Shown one piece after another: positions 1 through 6,759 of a stretch of 8,200 nucleotides of DNA. Below the pieces are notes generated by a model. It saw nothing but the letters and a program-made list of their open reading frames with translations. It was not told the origin of the DNA and did not search any database. The DNA is taken from positions 1-8,200 of the forward strand of contig JBDTZN010000082.1 in NCBI GenBank assembly GCA_040005095.1, in the 5' to 3' direction. The DNA is from UBA5186 sp040005095 (GTDB lineage: Bacteria > Actinomycetota > Thermoleophilia > Gaiellales > Gaiellaceae). Numbering within the stretch: position 1 is the stretch's first letter; each line of letters begins with the position of its first letter. Made by a program: the position numbers and the translations under genes.

Positions 1-877
1 GACTCCGCAGGTGCGCCAGCCCGAACGGGTGCAGCACGAGGTACCAGACCGACTCTGCCGTGATCGAGCGGCCGCCTTGCCGCGAGTAGGCGGCGCCGAC
101 CGCGCCCGGATCCCAGAGGAGAAATGGCGCGTAGACGACCGCCACGGTCGCGACGAACGCGAGCGCGTGCCGGCGCGCGTCCACGAAGCGCCGCGAGGCG
201 AGAAGCCACGCGAGCAGCGCGACGAAGGCGAGTCCAGGCGTCCACTTGACGAGCGCGCCTGCGCCGAGCGCGACTCCTGCGAGGCTCCACCGTCCCCGCA
301 GTGCGAGCACGAGCCCGGCGGCGAGGAGCGCGGTCGGGACCAGATCGAACTTGAACTCCCACGAGTACGCGTTCAGAGGCCAGAGCGCTACTACCGCGGC
401 GAGCCAAGGGGCGAGCCGGGCGCGGGTGGCCCAGATCGCGTAGACGGATCCGAGCTGGAAGGGGATCATCGCGATCGCATTCGCGGTTCGGGTGCCGCCG
501 CCGCTCAGCCAGGACTCGAGCGCGAAGAGCAGGACAGCGCCTACGGGGTACTCGGAGTGTGGGTATCGGCCGTCGAGGAGGGAGTCGCCCTGGCGGCGGA
601 AGACGGTGCGGGTGTCGACGTCGCCGCGTACGTCGAGACCGAGATGAAGGGCGATCCAGGCGGCGTGAAAGGCAAGCGCAAGTCCGAGCAGCGGCGCGAG
701 CCGAAGACGGTGCTGGCACCGCCACGCGTACAGGAGGCCGGCTGCGGCGACCGCGGCTTCGAGCAGCAGCCACGCATCTGAGGTCGCGGCCTGGTAGCCG
801 TACTCGAGCGCGACGACCGCCGCGGCGCACGCGGCGAGGACGAGGTGGGGGTCTGCGCGGGCAAGCCGGACGCGCAC
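1..877 (-). CDS. GT87 (DUF2029)-type polytopic membrane glycosyltransferase, C-terminus cut by window edge
   Basis: The reading frame is open from a GTG at 877 down to the window edge, giving 292 visible residues with no stop. It is strongly hydrophobic, with helices at about 12-30, 37-52 and 60-80 and several more after residue 110. Family-like marks are an acidic loop (DVRGDVDT, about 82-89) followed by a GRYPHSEYPVGAVLLF stretch (103-118), an FKFDLVP element (175-181) and an LVKWTPG element (209-215). These match the D...G..PY..YPP, K.D and K..P pattern of GT87 polyprenyl-phosphate-mannose-type transferases, which extend glycans on the outer membrane face. The actual sugar cannot be told from sequence. 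In-frame stops at 932-934 and 920-922 bound the start. GTG 877 is the only usual start codon downstream of them, and it has no clear Shine-Dalgarno. The gene is divergent from the GT39-like gene across an 85-bp gap. Confident about a membrane glycosyltransferase, less so about the exact family. Confidence 0.82.
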   Translation of the reverse strand, partial: MRVRLARADPHLVLAACAAAVVALEYGYQAATSDAWLLLEAAVAAAGLLYAWRCQHRLRLAPLLGLALAFHAAWIALHLGLDVRGDVDTRTVFRRQGDSLLDGRYPHSEYPVGAVLLFALESWLSGGGTRTANAIAMIPFQLGSVYAIWATRARLAPWLAAVVALWPLNAYSWEFKFDLVPTALLAAGLVLALRGRWSLAGVALGAGALVKWTPGLAFVALLAWLLASRRFVDARRHALAFVATVAVVYAPFLLWDPGAVGAAYSRQGGRSITAESVWYLVLHPFGLAHLRS

Positions 878-962
878 GGCCCGCGTGACGTTAGCGGTAG
901 GGCCCGCCGGCCCGATCGTCTACAGTCGCCGTCAGCGCGGCTGGCCGCAGCGCTCCTCTTCG
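878..962. promoter_or_regulatory. Divergent intergenic region, probable promoters for both membrane glycosyltransferases
   Basis: These 85 bases separate two divergent genes, so transcription in both directions must begin here or inside the coding ends. The only relatively A/T-containing core is TCTACAGT around 919-926. It reads as a poor -10 (TACAGT) rightwards and as TGTAGA leftwards. I see no convincing -35 for either direction at 16-18 bases. The position argument is good and the motif evidence is weak. Confidence 0.3.
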
Positions 963-2387
963 ATGGCTGACGCACGGTTCAAGCACGCCGCACTGGTGAT
1001 CGCGGTGGTGGCCGGCCTCCACGGCCTCCTCTACGCGCCGCTGATGAGCACGAACGTGGTCACAGATAGCGCGAGCTACCGCGCGGCCGGATCGGCGCTC
1101 CTCTCCGGCAGCTACTCGACGCCGATCCGCGACGGCCTGTACTTCACGTACCCGAACCGGTTCTACGACCTGACCGCGCTGCCGGTCCCCCGTGGGCCGG
1201 TCTGGAACGCGCCGGAGCGCCAGGCCTTCCGCCCGCCCGGCTATCCACTCTTCCTCGCGGCAACCGGCGAAGGTCGCTGGGGCGGCGCCCTGAAGCTCCA
1301 GCTCCTCCTTCAGGGAATCCTGTTTGCGATCGGCGCGTTCGTGCTCGCGCTGACCTTGCGACGGTGGTGGGGTCACCGGGTCGCCCTCCTCGGCGCGCTG
1401 GCCTACGCGCTCGACCCGTACTCCAAGCACTACGTCGGGCTGATCATGAGCGAGACGCTTGCCGGCACACTCGTGCTCGTCGGCGCGTACGCGTTCACGC
1501 GCGCCTGGCAGCGTTCTTCGCCGGGGTGGTGGGCGCTCGCGTCCGCGGCTGCGGCAGCACTGACGCTCACGCGTGCGGTCTTCGTCGTCGCGATCCCGCT
1601 CGTCGTGCTCGGCGCCGCGATTCGGGCGGGGGCGCCCGGGGCCCGGCTCAGACGGGTCGCGGCGGCAACCCTGTGCTCGCTCGCCCTCCTTGCACCGTGG
1701 CTCGCGTGGACGAATCACGTCACCGGCCGCCCCGTCCTCGCGAACTGGGGCGAAGGCTTCAACTTCCTCCTGGCCGCAAACGGGGAGGGACACGGGCGGT
1801 CGTTCGCGGACGTCGAGGAGGATCCCGTGTTCGCCGCCGACCTGAGGGCCGTGCACCGATTCGCTCCGTCCTTCGGCGAGCTCCGCCGCGACCCGCAGGC
1901 CCATCCCCGTTACCTCGAGCGCGCCGACCGTGAGCTCCGACGTGCGGCGTCGGCGCGCTACCGGGAGCGGCTTCGCGACGAGCCGGCACAGGTGGTGTGG
2001 GAGGACGTGTACCGCATGTACTTCCTCTGGGCTCCACACAACGACTGGTACCAGCCGGAAGGCGCGGCGCTCGCGGCGATGATCGTGCTCGACTGGATCG
2101 TGCTGCTCTTCGCTCTCGTGGGGGCGGCGCTCGCGCTCGCGCGCGGCGGGGCCGCGGCCGGAGTCGTCGTCTTCCTGGCCGCATACACGCTCGTCCTCGG
2201 TACCCACCACGTAGAAGCGCGCTTCACGATCCCTGTCCGCGGCCTCTTCCTCGCGCTCGGGGTGCTGGCCGCGACCGAGCTCTACGGGCTCGCTCGCCGG
2301 CGCGCCGCCGCGGGCGCCAAGCCGGCAAGCAGAGCGGCGCAAAGCCAGAACGGTGCCGCGGTCGGGCTTCCGACGGACGTCAGGTAG
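963..2387 (+). CDS. GT39/ArnT-like (PMT_2-type) integral membrane glycosyltransferase
   Basis: 474 residues, mostly transmembrane. A first helix (about 9-27) leads into an outer loop with Asp35 in VVTDSASYRAAGSALLSG. This is the acidic residue after helix 1 that in GT39/GT83 enzymes serves catalysis. A long loop then ends in RPPGYPLFLA (90-99), a recognisable PMT_2/ArnT element. Further helices follow, with an SETLAG stretch typical of the family. After a large soluble loop (about 260-365) come the last helices. Such enzymes move a sugar from a polyprenyl-phosphate donor to an acceptor outside the membrane. Donor and acceptor are unknown here. ATG 963 was chosen because the frame upstream (to GTG 885) encodes an unlikely polar leader and helix 1 follows the ATG directly. 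No Shine-Dalgarno is visible before it. The last 35 residues are a basic, low-complexity tail overlapping the convergent neighbour. Confidence 0.85.
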   Translation: MADARFKHAALVIAVVAGLHGLLYAPLMSTNVVTDSASYRAAGSALLSGSYSTPIRDGLYFTYPNRFYDLTALPVPRGPVWNAPERQAFRPPGYPLFLAATGEGRWGGALKLQLLLQGILFAIGAFVLALTLRRWWGHRVALLGALAYALDPYSKHYVGLIMSETLAGTLVLVGAYAFTRAWQRSSPGWWALASAAAAALTLTRAVFVVAIPLVVLGAAIRAGAPGARLRRVAAATLCSLALLAPWLAWTNHVTGRPVLANWGEGFNFLLAANGEGHGRSFADVEEDPVFAADLRAVHRFAPSFGELRRDPQAHPRYLERADRELRRAASARYRERLRDEPAQVVWEDVYRMYFLWAPHNDWYQPEGAALAAMIVLDWIVLLFALVGAALALARGGAAAGVVVFLAAYTLVLGTHHVEARFTIPVRGLFLALGVLAATELYGLARRRAAAGAKPASRAAQSQNGAAVGLPTDVR

Positions 2388-3604
2388 GACTGGGTCGCCG
2401 CAACGACGACGCCGCACGTCGCGACGCCCGCACACGCACCTGCGACACGCCGGCCCGCCTCGTCGGCCCGCCTGAGCGCCTCGACGCCGCGACGCGCGAT
2501 GGCGGCGAGCAGCGCCAGCAGGAGCCCGAGGCCGACCAACCCCAGCTGCAGCGCCGTCCCGAGGTAGGAGTTCTCGACGAGCGAGGAGTAGAAGAGGTAG
2601 AACCGATCGACGAAGACCGTCTGCTCGGTGCCGAACCCGTACCCGACGAGCGGCCGCTGGCTGATCTGGCGCGAGGCGCCGATCCAGGCGGGCAAGCGGC
2701 CGCTCGTCACGAAGAGTGACCGGCGAAACGGCGTCTCGCCGGGTTTCGGAAACCCGAGGTCGCTTTCCAAGGGACGGAACCCCTGCGCGTCCTTCGGCCC
2801 GAGCGGCACGTAGCTGCCGAACCGCTTGTTGAGGACGGGATTCGTCGTGGCCGGTTGAGGCAGCTCCATCACCGCCACGTCGAGGGCCAAGACGGAGATC
2901 GCAATCGCCGCGAGGACGATCCGGGCTCGACGGGTCCCGGCGAGGACCGGGATCAGGACCGCCACGCCGAGCAGGCCTGCCAGGAGGGCTCCACGCGACG
3001 CGGCCGCGACGATCGACCCGTCGAAGAGGAGCAGCGCACCCAGGGCAGTCGCTTTCGTCCACCGCGCGCCGGCCTCGGCGACCGCCCAGACGGCGATCGG
3101 AATGCCGAAGGCGAGGACCATCGCCATCGTGTTGGGGTTCGCGCCGAGCCCGCTGTAGCGAAGCGGAGACTGCGTCGTCGCAGGGATGTAGGCGAGGCTC
3201 GGCCGAACCGCGAGGTCGATCAGGCCCCCCACCGCTACCGCCAGGACGGCGACGAGAATCGCCAGCAGGATCTGGCCGGCTGCTTCGGGTCGTCCCTCGG
3301 TGCCGTAGGCGAGCGCGACCGCGGTGACGAGGAGGACAAGTAGCGTGACCGTCCGGCCCAGCGTGAGCCGCGGATCCGGCGACCAGAGGATGGACGCGAA
3401 CGCGAGAACGACGATCGCTCCGCCGAGGGCCGCGGGCAGGCCGAGGCGCGGGCGCCGGCGCGCGCTCGTAGCCGCATAGAGGAGCGCCAGCGCGCAGAGG
3501 ATGGCCAGCAGTACCCAGCGAGCGATCCGGCCCACCGGGATGTTGAGGAGGTAGACGTTGCTCGACGCAGCCGCCAGCGCGAAGACGAGCGTCGCCACGA
3601 GCAC
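2282..3604 (-). CDS. O-antigen ligase / Wzy-like polymerase B (Wzy_C family)
   Basis: 440 residues from the first usable GTG (3604), with about ten or more hydrophobic helices. The Wzy_C-type region has TSGRLPAW (300-307), RPLVGYGFGTE (317-327), VFVDR (330-334), then ENSYLGTALQLGLVG (344-358), with the large outer loop at about 245-345 before it. Upstream are LRYSGLGANPNT (148-159) and GSIVAAASRGALLAG (196-210). Proteins of this family transfer or polymerise undecaprenyl-linked glycan on the outer membrane face. Ligase and polymerase cannot be separated by sequence alone. It is a clear paralogue of the gene at 5362-6759. The start is uncertain. The frame stays open far upstream, but no ATG, GTG or TTG lies between the end of the preceding gene (3745) and 3604, yet paralogue similarity (LEGAIQ versus LERAIQ) begins just before the GTG. 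Last gene of the four-gene minus-strand block; its end overlaps the convergent GT39-like gene. Confidence 0.85.
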   Translation of the reverse strand: MLVATLVFALAAASSNVYLLNIPVGRIARWVLLAILCALALLYAATSARRRPRLGLPAALGGAIVVLAFASILWSPDPRLTLGRTVTLLVLLVTAVALAYGTEGRPEAAGQILLAILVAVLAVAVGGLIDLAVRPSLAYIPATTQSPLRYSGLGANPNTMAMVLAFGIPIAVWAVAEAGARWTKATALGALLLFDGSIVAAASRGALLAGLLGVAVLIPVLAGTRRARIVLAAIAISVLALDVAVMELPQPATTNPVLNKRFGSYVPLGPKDAQGFRPLESDLGFPKPGETPFRRSLFVTSGRLPAWIGASRQISQRPLVGYGFGTEQTVFVDRFYLFYSSLVENSYLGTALQLGLVGLGLLLALLAAIARRGVEALRRADEAGRRVAGACAGVATCGVVVAATQSYLTSVGSPTAAPFWLCAALLAGLAPAAARRRASP

Positions 3605-3674
3605 CTGGATCGCGCCCTCGAGCTGCCGGCGGAGTTGCAGACTTCCGAGGCGGCGCTTGCGCTGCCGACCGTCA

Positions 3675-3699
3675 GGGCGCGCGGGCGATCCGCGCGTCC
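3675..3699. repeat. GC-rich inverted repeat (hairpin) in the gap before ligase B
   Basis: CGCGCGG (3678-3684) and CCGCGCG (3690-3696) are perfect inverted copies separated by five bases (GCGAT). Two flanking G-C pairs extend it outside a single mismatch or wobble. It lies in the 140-base gap between the stop of the 130-residue protein and the GTG of ligase B. No T-run follows it on the minus strand, so it does not look like a classic terminator. In such GC-rich DNA a 7-bp stem can arise by chance. Confidence 0.35.
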
Positions 3700-3744
3700 G
3701 TCTGAAATGACCGGTCGAACCGCCGAAGGCCTTCCTGAGCGCAG

Positions 3745-4137
3745 TTAGGACGGCCGCACCATCATCTTGTTGAGCAGCCGCTCCACCTCGGCCCGATCGA
3801 CGCGCACGGTCGACCGCGTCGGATCGTCGCGCAGGCTCCAGACCCGCACCGCTCCGCCGCGCCGGTCGATCGCCTCGACGATCCGGCCCGAGCGATCGAC
3901 GCAGAGCTCGAGCGCGAACGGATTGAGTCCGCGCTTGTAGAGCAGGCAGTCGAAGTTCCCAAGGACCCGGAAGGCGTCGAGGGAGGGAGAATCGAGCGGT
4001 CCCACCGCCCGCGCGACCTCCCGCATCCCACGGCTCTGATCCGCCGCACGATGCGAGCGCTCCCACCGCCCGATTGCGACGAGGACGGCGACGAGGACGA
4101 TGCCGGCCGCCGCCCAAAGTGCGAGCCTCCGGCTCAT
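3745..4137 (-). CDS. Small single-pass membrane-anchored protein of unknown function
   Basis: 130 residues. MSRR is followed by one hydrophobic helix (about 5-22) and then an arginine-rich soluble domain. The short positive N-terminus suggests N-in topology with residues 24-130 outside. I do not recognise the family. Visible marks are two cysteines, Cys64 in NFDCLLY and Cys79 in ALELCVD, which could pair outside the cell, a GLNPFALELC core (70-79), a GRIVEAIDRRG strand-like stretch (84-94), and a C-terminal VDRAEVERLLNKM helix. The start is well supported: ATG overlaps the upstream GT4 stop as ATGA and a GGAGG sits 7 bases upstream. Codon use matches the neighbours. It lies between a GT4 enzyme and ligase B in the same block, so an accessory or regulatory role in glycan export or attachment is a reasonable inference, nothing more. 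A lipoprotein is unlikely because no lipobox cysteine follows the helix. Confidence 0.8.
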   Translation of the reverse strand: MSRRLALWAAAGIVLVAVLVAIGRWERSHRAADQSRGMREVARAVGPLDSPSLDAFRVLGNFDCLLYKRGLNPFALELCVDRSGRIVEAIDRRGGAVRVWSLRDDPTRSTVRVDRAEVERLLNKMMVRPS

Positions 4138-5369
4138 GCCGCCGCCTCCGCGGTCAGCTCCCGGAGGACCGAGCGGTAGCGCTCGACGGCAACCGCCCGG
4201 TCGGCGGTCTCGACGACGTACTCCCGGCCGCGGCGGCCGAGCTCCTCGAGGTCGAGCTCACCGTCGTACGCGCGCCGGATCGCCTCCGCGAGCAGCTCGG
4301 GGCGTCCCGGCGGCACGACGACGCCGCAACCGGCTCGCTGAACCACCTGCGCGGTCTCACTCTCCGCGTCGGCCGCGACCACGACCGGCCGCGCGACCGA
4401 GAGGATCCCGTACAGGCGGCTCGGAACGACGTAGCCCGCCAGGCCACGGGCGAGGCCGACGACGTGAAGATCCGCGGAGGAGAGAGACTCGGGCAGCACG
4501 TCGCGTGGCTGATAGCCCATGAAGCGCATCGGGTCGACTTCGAGGAGTCGAGCCAAGAGCTTCAGCTCGTCCCGGCGCGCGCCGCCGCCGATCACCACGA
4601 TCCGGAGGTCCTCCAGGTCGCGGAGGAACGTCCCGGCGCGGACGAGCGCGTCGAGGTTCTGCGCATGCCCGATGTTCCCGGAGTGCATGACGACGAACTT
4701 GCCGTCCAGGTCGTGCTCCCGCGACCACGGATTGTTGCGTGGCTGAGGCCGGAGGCGCCGCGTGTCGACCCAGTTCGGGATGACGGAGATCCGCTCCGAT
4801 CTGGCGCCCTTCTCCTCCAGCCGGCGCCGCATCGTCTCGCCGATCGCGACGACGCGGTCGGCATGTTGGAGGTAGTAGCGAATTGCGATGCGCAAGGCGC
4901 CGACGAGGAGGGGATTCTCGAGGCGCTTCAGCTCGACCGCGACCTCGGGGAAGACGTCCTGGCTGACTACGACGAGCGGAACCTCGAACCGCCGCGCTAC
5001 GAACAGCGCAACGTCGGCGATCACGGGCGGGTCGGTCATGGACAGGACCACATCCGGCCGCTCCGCCGAGAATCCGGTCCACGCCGACTGGACGAGGTAG
5101 GTCAGGTAGTTGACGGCACGGAGTGACAGCCGACGCCGGTCGAAGGCGGTCGAGCGGACTCGGATCACGTCCACACCGTCGTGACGCTCGCGGCCCGGTC
5201 GGTGGGCGTCAGGAACCATTCCGGTCACGACCGTAATGTCGAATTCGTCGACGAGCGCGCTGCAGAGCTCCGACAGGAGCTGGGCGGTCGCCTCGACGCC
5301 GGGCCAGTAGTACTGATTCAGGACGAGGATGCGCGGGCGGCGGCCGGCCGCGGCGGCCGGATCAGCCAC
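4134..5369 (-). CDS. GT4-family glycosyltransferase, WbuB/WcaI-like
   Basis: 411 residues, close to the usual 390-420 for this family, with two Rossmann-like halves and no membrane helix. The N-terminal half opens with RILVLNQYYWPGVEATAQLL (13-32), the WbuB/WcaI-style start with its acceptor-side loop. TDPP (112-115) and SQDVFPE (136-142) follow. The C-terminal half has VIPNWVDT (196-203), HSGNIGHAQNLD (229-240), VVIGGG (258-263) and VVPSRLYGILSVARP (314-328), followed by a SETAQVVQRAGCGVVVPPG nucleotide-sugar site (337-355). Such enzymes are cytosolic or membrane-associated and add a sugar, often an amino sugar, from a nucleotide donor to a lipid-linked glycan. The donor here is unknown. GTG 5369 was chosen because it overlaps the ligase A stop by 8 bases and the WbuB-type start follows at once. 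The open frame further upstream is out-of-frame ligase A sequence. AGGGA lies about 11 bases upstream. Its stop overlaps the next gene by 4 bases. Confidence 0.9.
   Translation of the reverse strand: MADPAAAAGRRPRILVLNQYYWPGVEATAQLLSELCSALVDEFDITVVTGMVPDAHRPGRERHDGVDVIRVRSTAFDRRRLSLRAVNYLTYLVQSAWTGFSAERPDVVLSMTDPPVIADVALFVARRFEVPLVVVSQDVFPEVAVELKRLENPLLVGALRIAIRYYLQHADRVVAIGETMRRRLEEKGARSERISVIPNWVDTRRLRPQPRNNPWSREHDLDGKFVVMHSGNIGHAQNLDALVRAGTFLRDLEDLRIVVIGGGARRDELKLLARLLEVDPMRFMGYQPRDVLPESLSSADLHVVGLARGLAGYVVPSRLYGILSVARPVVVAADAESETAQVVQRAGCGVVVPPGRPELLAEAIRRAYDGELDLEELGRRGREYVVETADRAVAVERYRSVLRELTAEAAA
4145..4149 (-). promoter_or_regulatory. Strong Shine-Dalgarno (GGAGG) for the 130-residue protein
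   Basis: On the minus strand GGAGG lies 7 bases before ATG 4137, inside the last codons of the upstream GT4 gene. It fixes the start of the small protein and suggests efficient re-initiation after the overlapping stop. Confidence 0.7.
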
Positions 5370-6759
5370 GGGCAGACGTGTCCCTGAGCGTCGCGGCTGC
5401 CGCGAGCATGAAGGCGCAGATCCACACCGCCGCCGCCGCGTTGCTGCCGACCGCGTAGATGTAGGACTGGAAGAACGCGAGCACGAGCCCGGCCGCGAAT
5501 GCGCCGGCACACGCTGCAACCAGCCGCCGTTCGCGCTCGAGCAGCCGGGCAGGCGCACGGAGAACACGGACCGCCAGGCTCCCGACGAGCAGCAGGAAGA
5601 CGGCGACCCCAACCCCTCCGAGTTGCAGGAACAGCCCGATGTACGAGTTCTCCGGCTGGTTGGAGTTGAAGTCGACGTACCGGTCGACGAAAACCTGATC
5701 CTCGCGTCCGAGCCCGTAGCCGAGCAAGGGTCTCCTCGCCCCGAGCTCGAGCGCTCCTTGCCAGGCCTCCGCGCGGCCGCTCGTCCCGAACAGCGTTCTC
5801 GGGCGCGGCGTCGTGTCGGCAACTCCCGGGAGGGGGTGGCCGATGTCGTCGTTCAGCCGCAACACGAGGTTGGCGTCGACATAACCAGGCCGCGGCTTCG
5901 GCAGGCCGGCAGCCGGGGACGTCGTGACCGGCTGCGCCGCCGGCGGCGGCGTGTCGAGGGGCTTCGGCACGCGCGTCAACAGGACGCTGAGCACGAGCAC
6001 GGCGGCGACGCCGGCCGCGAGCACGGTCCGCTGCCGTGCGCCGCGGAAGCCGATGAGCACGTATGCCAGCAGCCCCCCGAAGGCGGCCAGCAGCGCTCCG
6101 CGCGAGCCGGAGGCGACGATCGAGCCGAGCAGGAGGAGCAGGAGCGCGGCAGGAAGCAGACCGGCCACACGCCGCCGCGCGTCGGCGAGCGCTCGCGCGG
6201 CCAGCGGCACACCGACGGCCATGACCATCGTCGCTGTGTCCGGCCCGCCGCCCAGGCCCTGGTAGCGAACGGGCAGTGAGGTCGTCGCCGGTGCGAGCGC
6301 GCGGTCGTGACGGAAGAGCAGGACGAGCAGCCCCCCCAGCGCCACTACGGCCGTGCCGGCGAGCACCCCGTCGAGCACCGCGCGGATGGCCTCCGGCCGG
6401 CCTCGAACTGCCTGGGCGAGGGCGACGCACGCTGCCAGCAGGACGATAAAGGAGGCTGCGTGAGCGGCGGTCGAGAGCGGGCGAGACGACCAGGCTGCGG
6501 AGAGAAGCGCGAGCGCGCCGAGGCCTGCGGCGGCGCCGTACGTGCTCGCCGGGTGGAACGACGGCCGCGCACGTCGCGCGGCCACGAGCGAGAGCGCGAG
6601 CAGGACGAGCAGCGCGGCCCAGCGCAGCTTGCGGGCGGGTTCCAGCCAGGAGAGCAAGGCACCAGCGGCGAGCACCGCTGTGACGACGGTGGCGACGATT
6701 GCCAGCTGAATTGCGCGCTCGAGCGCGAGAACTCCAGGACGAGGGAGGGCGTCGCGCAC
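5362..6759 (-). CDS. O-antigen ligase / Wzy-like polymerase A (Wzy_C family)
   Basis: 465 residues, first gene of the minus-strand block. It has many hydrophobic helices from about residue 19. A large outer loop of roughly 262-370 starts proline-rich (265-291) and ends in TSGRAEAW (326-333), RPLLGYGLGRE (343-353), VFVDR (356-360) and ENSYIGLFLQLGGVG (370-384), the Wzy_C-type core. LPVRYQGLGGGPDT (162-175) and GSIVASGSRGALLA (212-225) precede it, and a QSYIYAVGSN helix (431-440) lies near the end. The family moves undecaprenyl-linked glycan on the outer face, either polymerising it (Wzy) or attaching it to an acceptor (WaaL-like). Sequence does not decide which. GTG 6759 is the natural start because the frame begins with a short basic leader before helix 1. 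No Shine-Dalgarno is visible, and a possible -10 (TATCCT) lies so close upstream that the message may be almost leaderless. The stop overlaps the GT4 start by 8 bases, suggesting coupling. Confidence 0.88.
   Translation of the reverse strand: MRDALPRPGVLALERAIQLAIVATVVTAVLAAGALLSWLEPARKLRWAALLVLLALSLVAARRARPSFHPASTYGAAAGLGALALLSAAWSSRPLSTAAHAASFIVLLAACVALAQAVRGRPEAIRAVLDGVLAGTAVVALGGLLVLLFRHDRALAPATTSLPVRYQGLGGGPDTATMVMAVGVPLAARALADARRRVAGLLPAALLLLLLGSIVASGSRGALLAAFGGLLAYVLIGFRGARQRTVLAAGVAAVLVLSVLLTRVPKPLDTPPPAAQPVTTSPAAGLPKPRPGYVDANLVLRLNDDIGHPLPGVADTTPRPRTLFGTSGRAEAWQGALELGARRPLLGYGLGREDQVFVDRYVDFNSNQPENSYIGLFLQLGGVGVAVFLLLVGSLAVRVLRAPARLLERERRLVAACAGAFAAGLVLAFFQSYIYAVGSNAAAAVWICAFMLAAAATLRDTSARG

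Noticed and set aside
11..781. Long plus-strand open frame of 256 codons at the left edge
   Set aside because: The translation is rich in Arg, Glu, Gly and Pro with no domain, and it lies antisense to a clearly membrane-type GT87-like protein. It is a GC-rich shadow.
885..962. GTG 885 as start of the GT39-like gene
   Set aside because: It would add 26 polar residues before helix 1 and fill the divergent gap; ATG 963 fits the family better.
891..3062. 723-codon minus-strand open frame
   Set aside because: Arg/Pro/Gly-rich with no recognisable motif. It is antisense to the GT39-like gene and out of frame with ligase B.
3675..3699. Hairpin as an intrinsic terminator
   Set aside because: No T-run follows on the minus strand, and ligase B downstream would be left without a visible promoter.
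3605..4117. Extension of ligase B upstream through the 130-residue gene (a 611-residue version from TTG 4117)
   Set aside because: The added N-terminus is Arg/Gly-rich shadow of the small protein gene, which itself has a strong ribosome-binding site and good codon use.
4074..5126. 350-codon plus-strand open frame
   Set aside because: Exactly antisense to a well-supported GT4 enzyme; Asp/Arg/Glu-rich with no domain.
5370..5822. Extension of the WbuB-like gene upstream (a 562-residue version)
   Set aside because: The extra 151 residues are Ser/Arg-rich out-of-frame ligase A sequence. The family start motif lies directly after GTG 5369.
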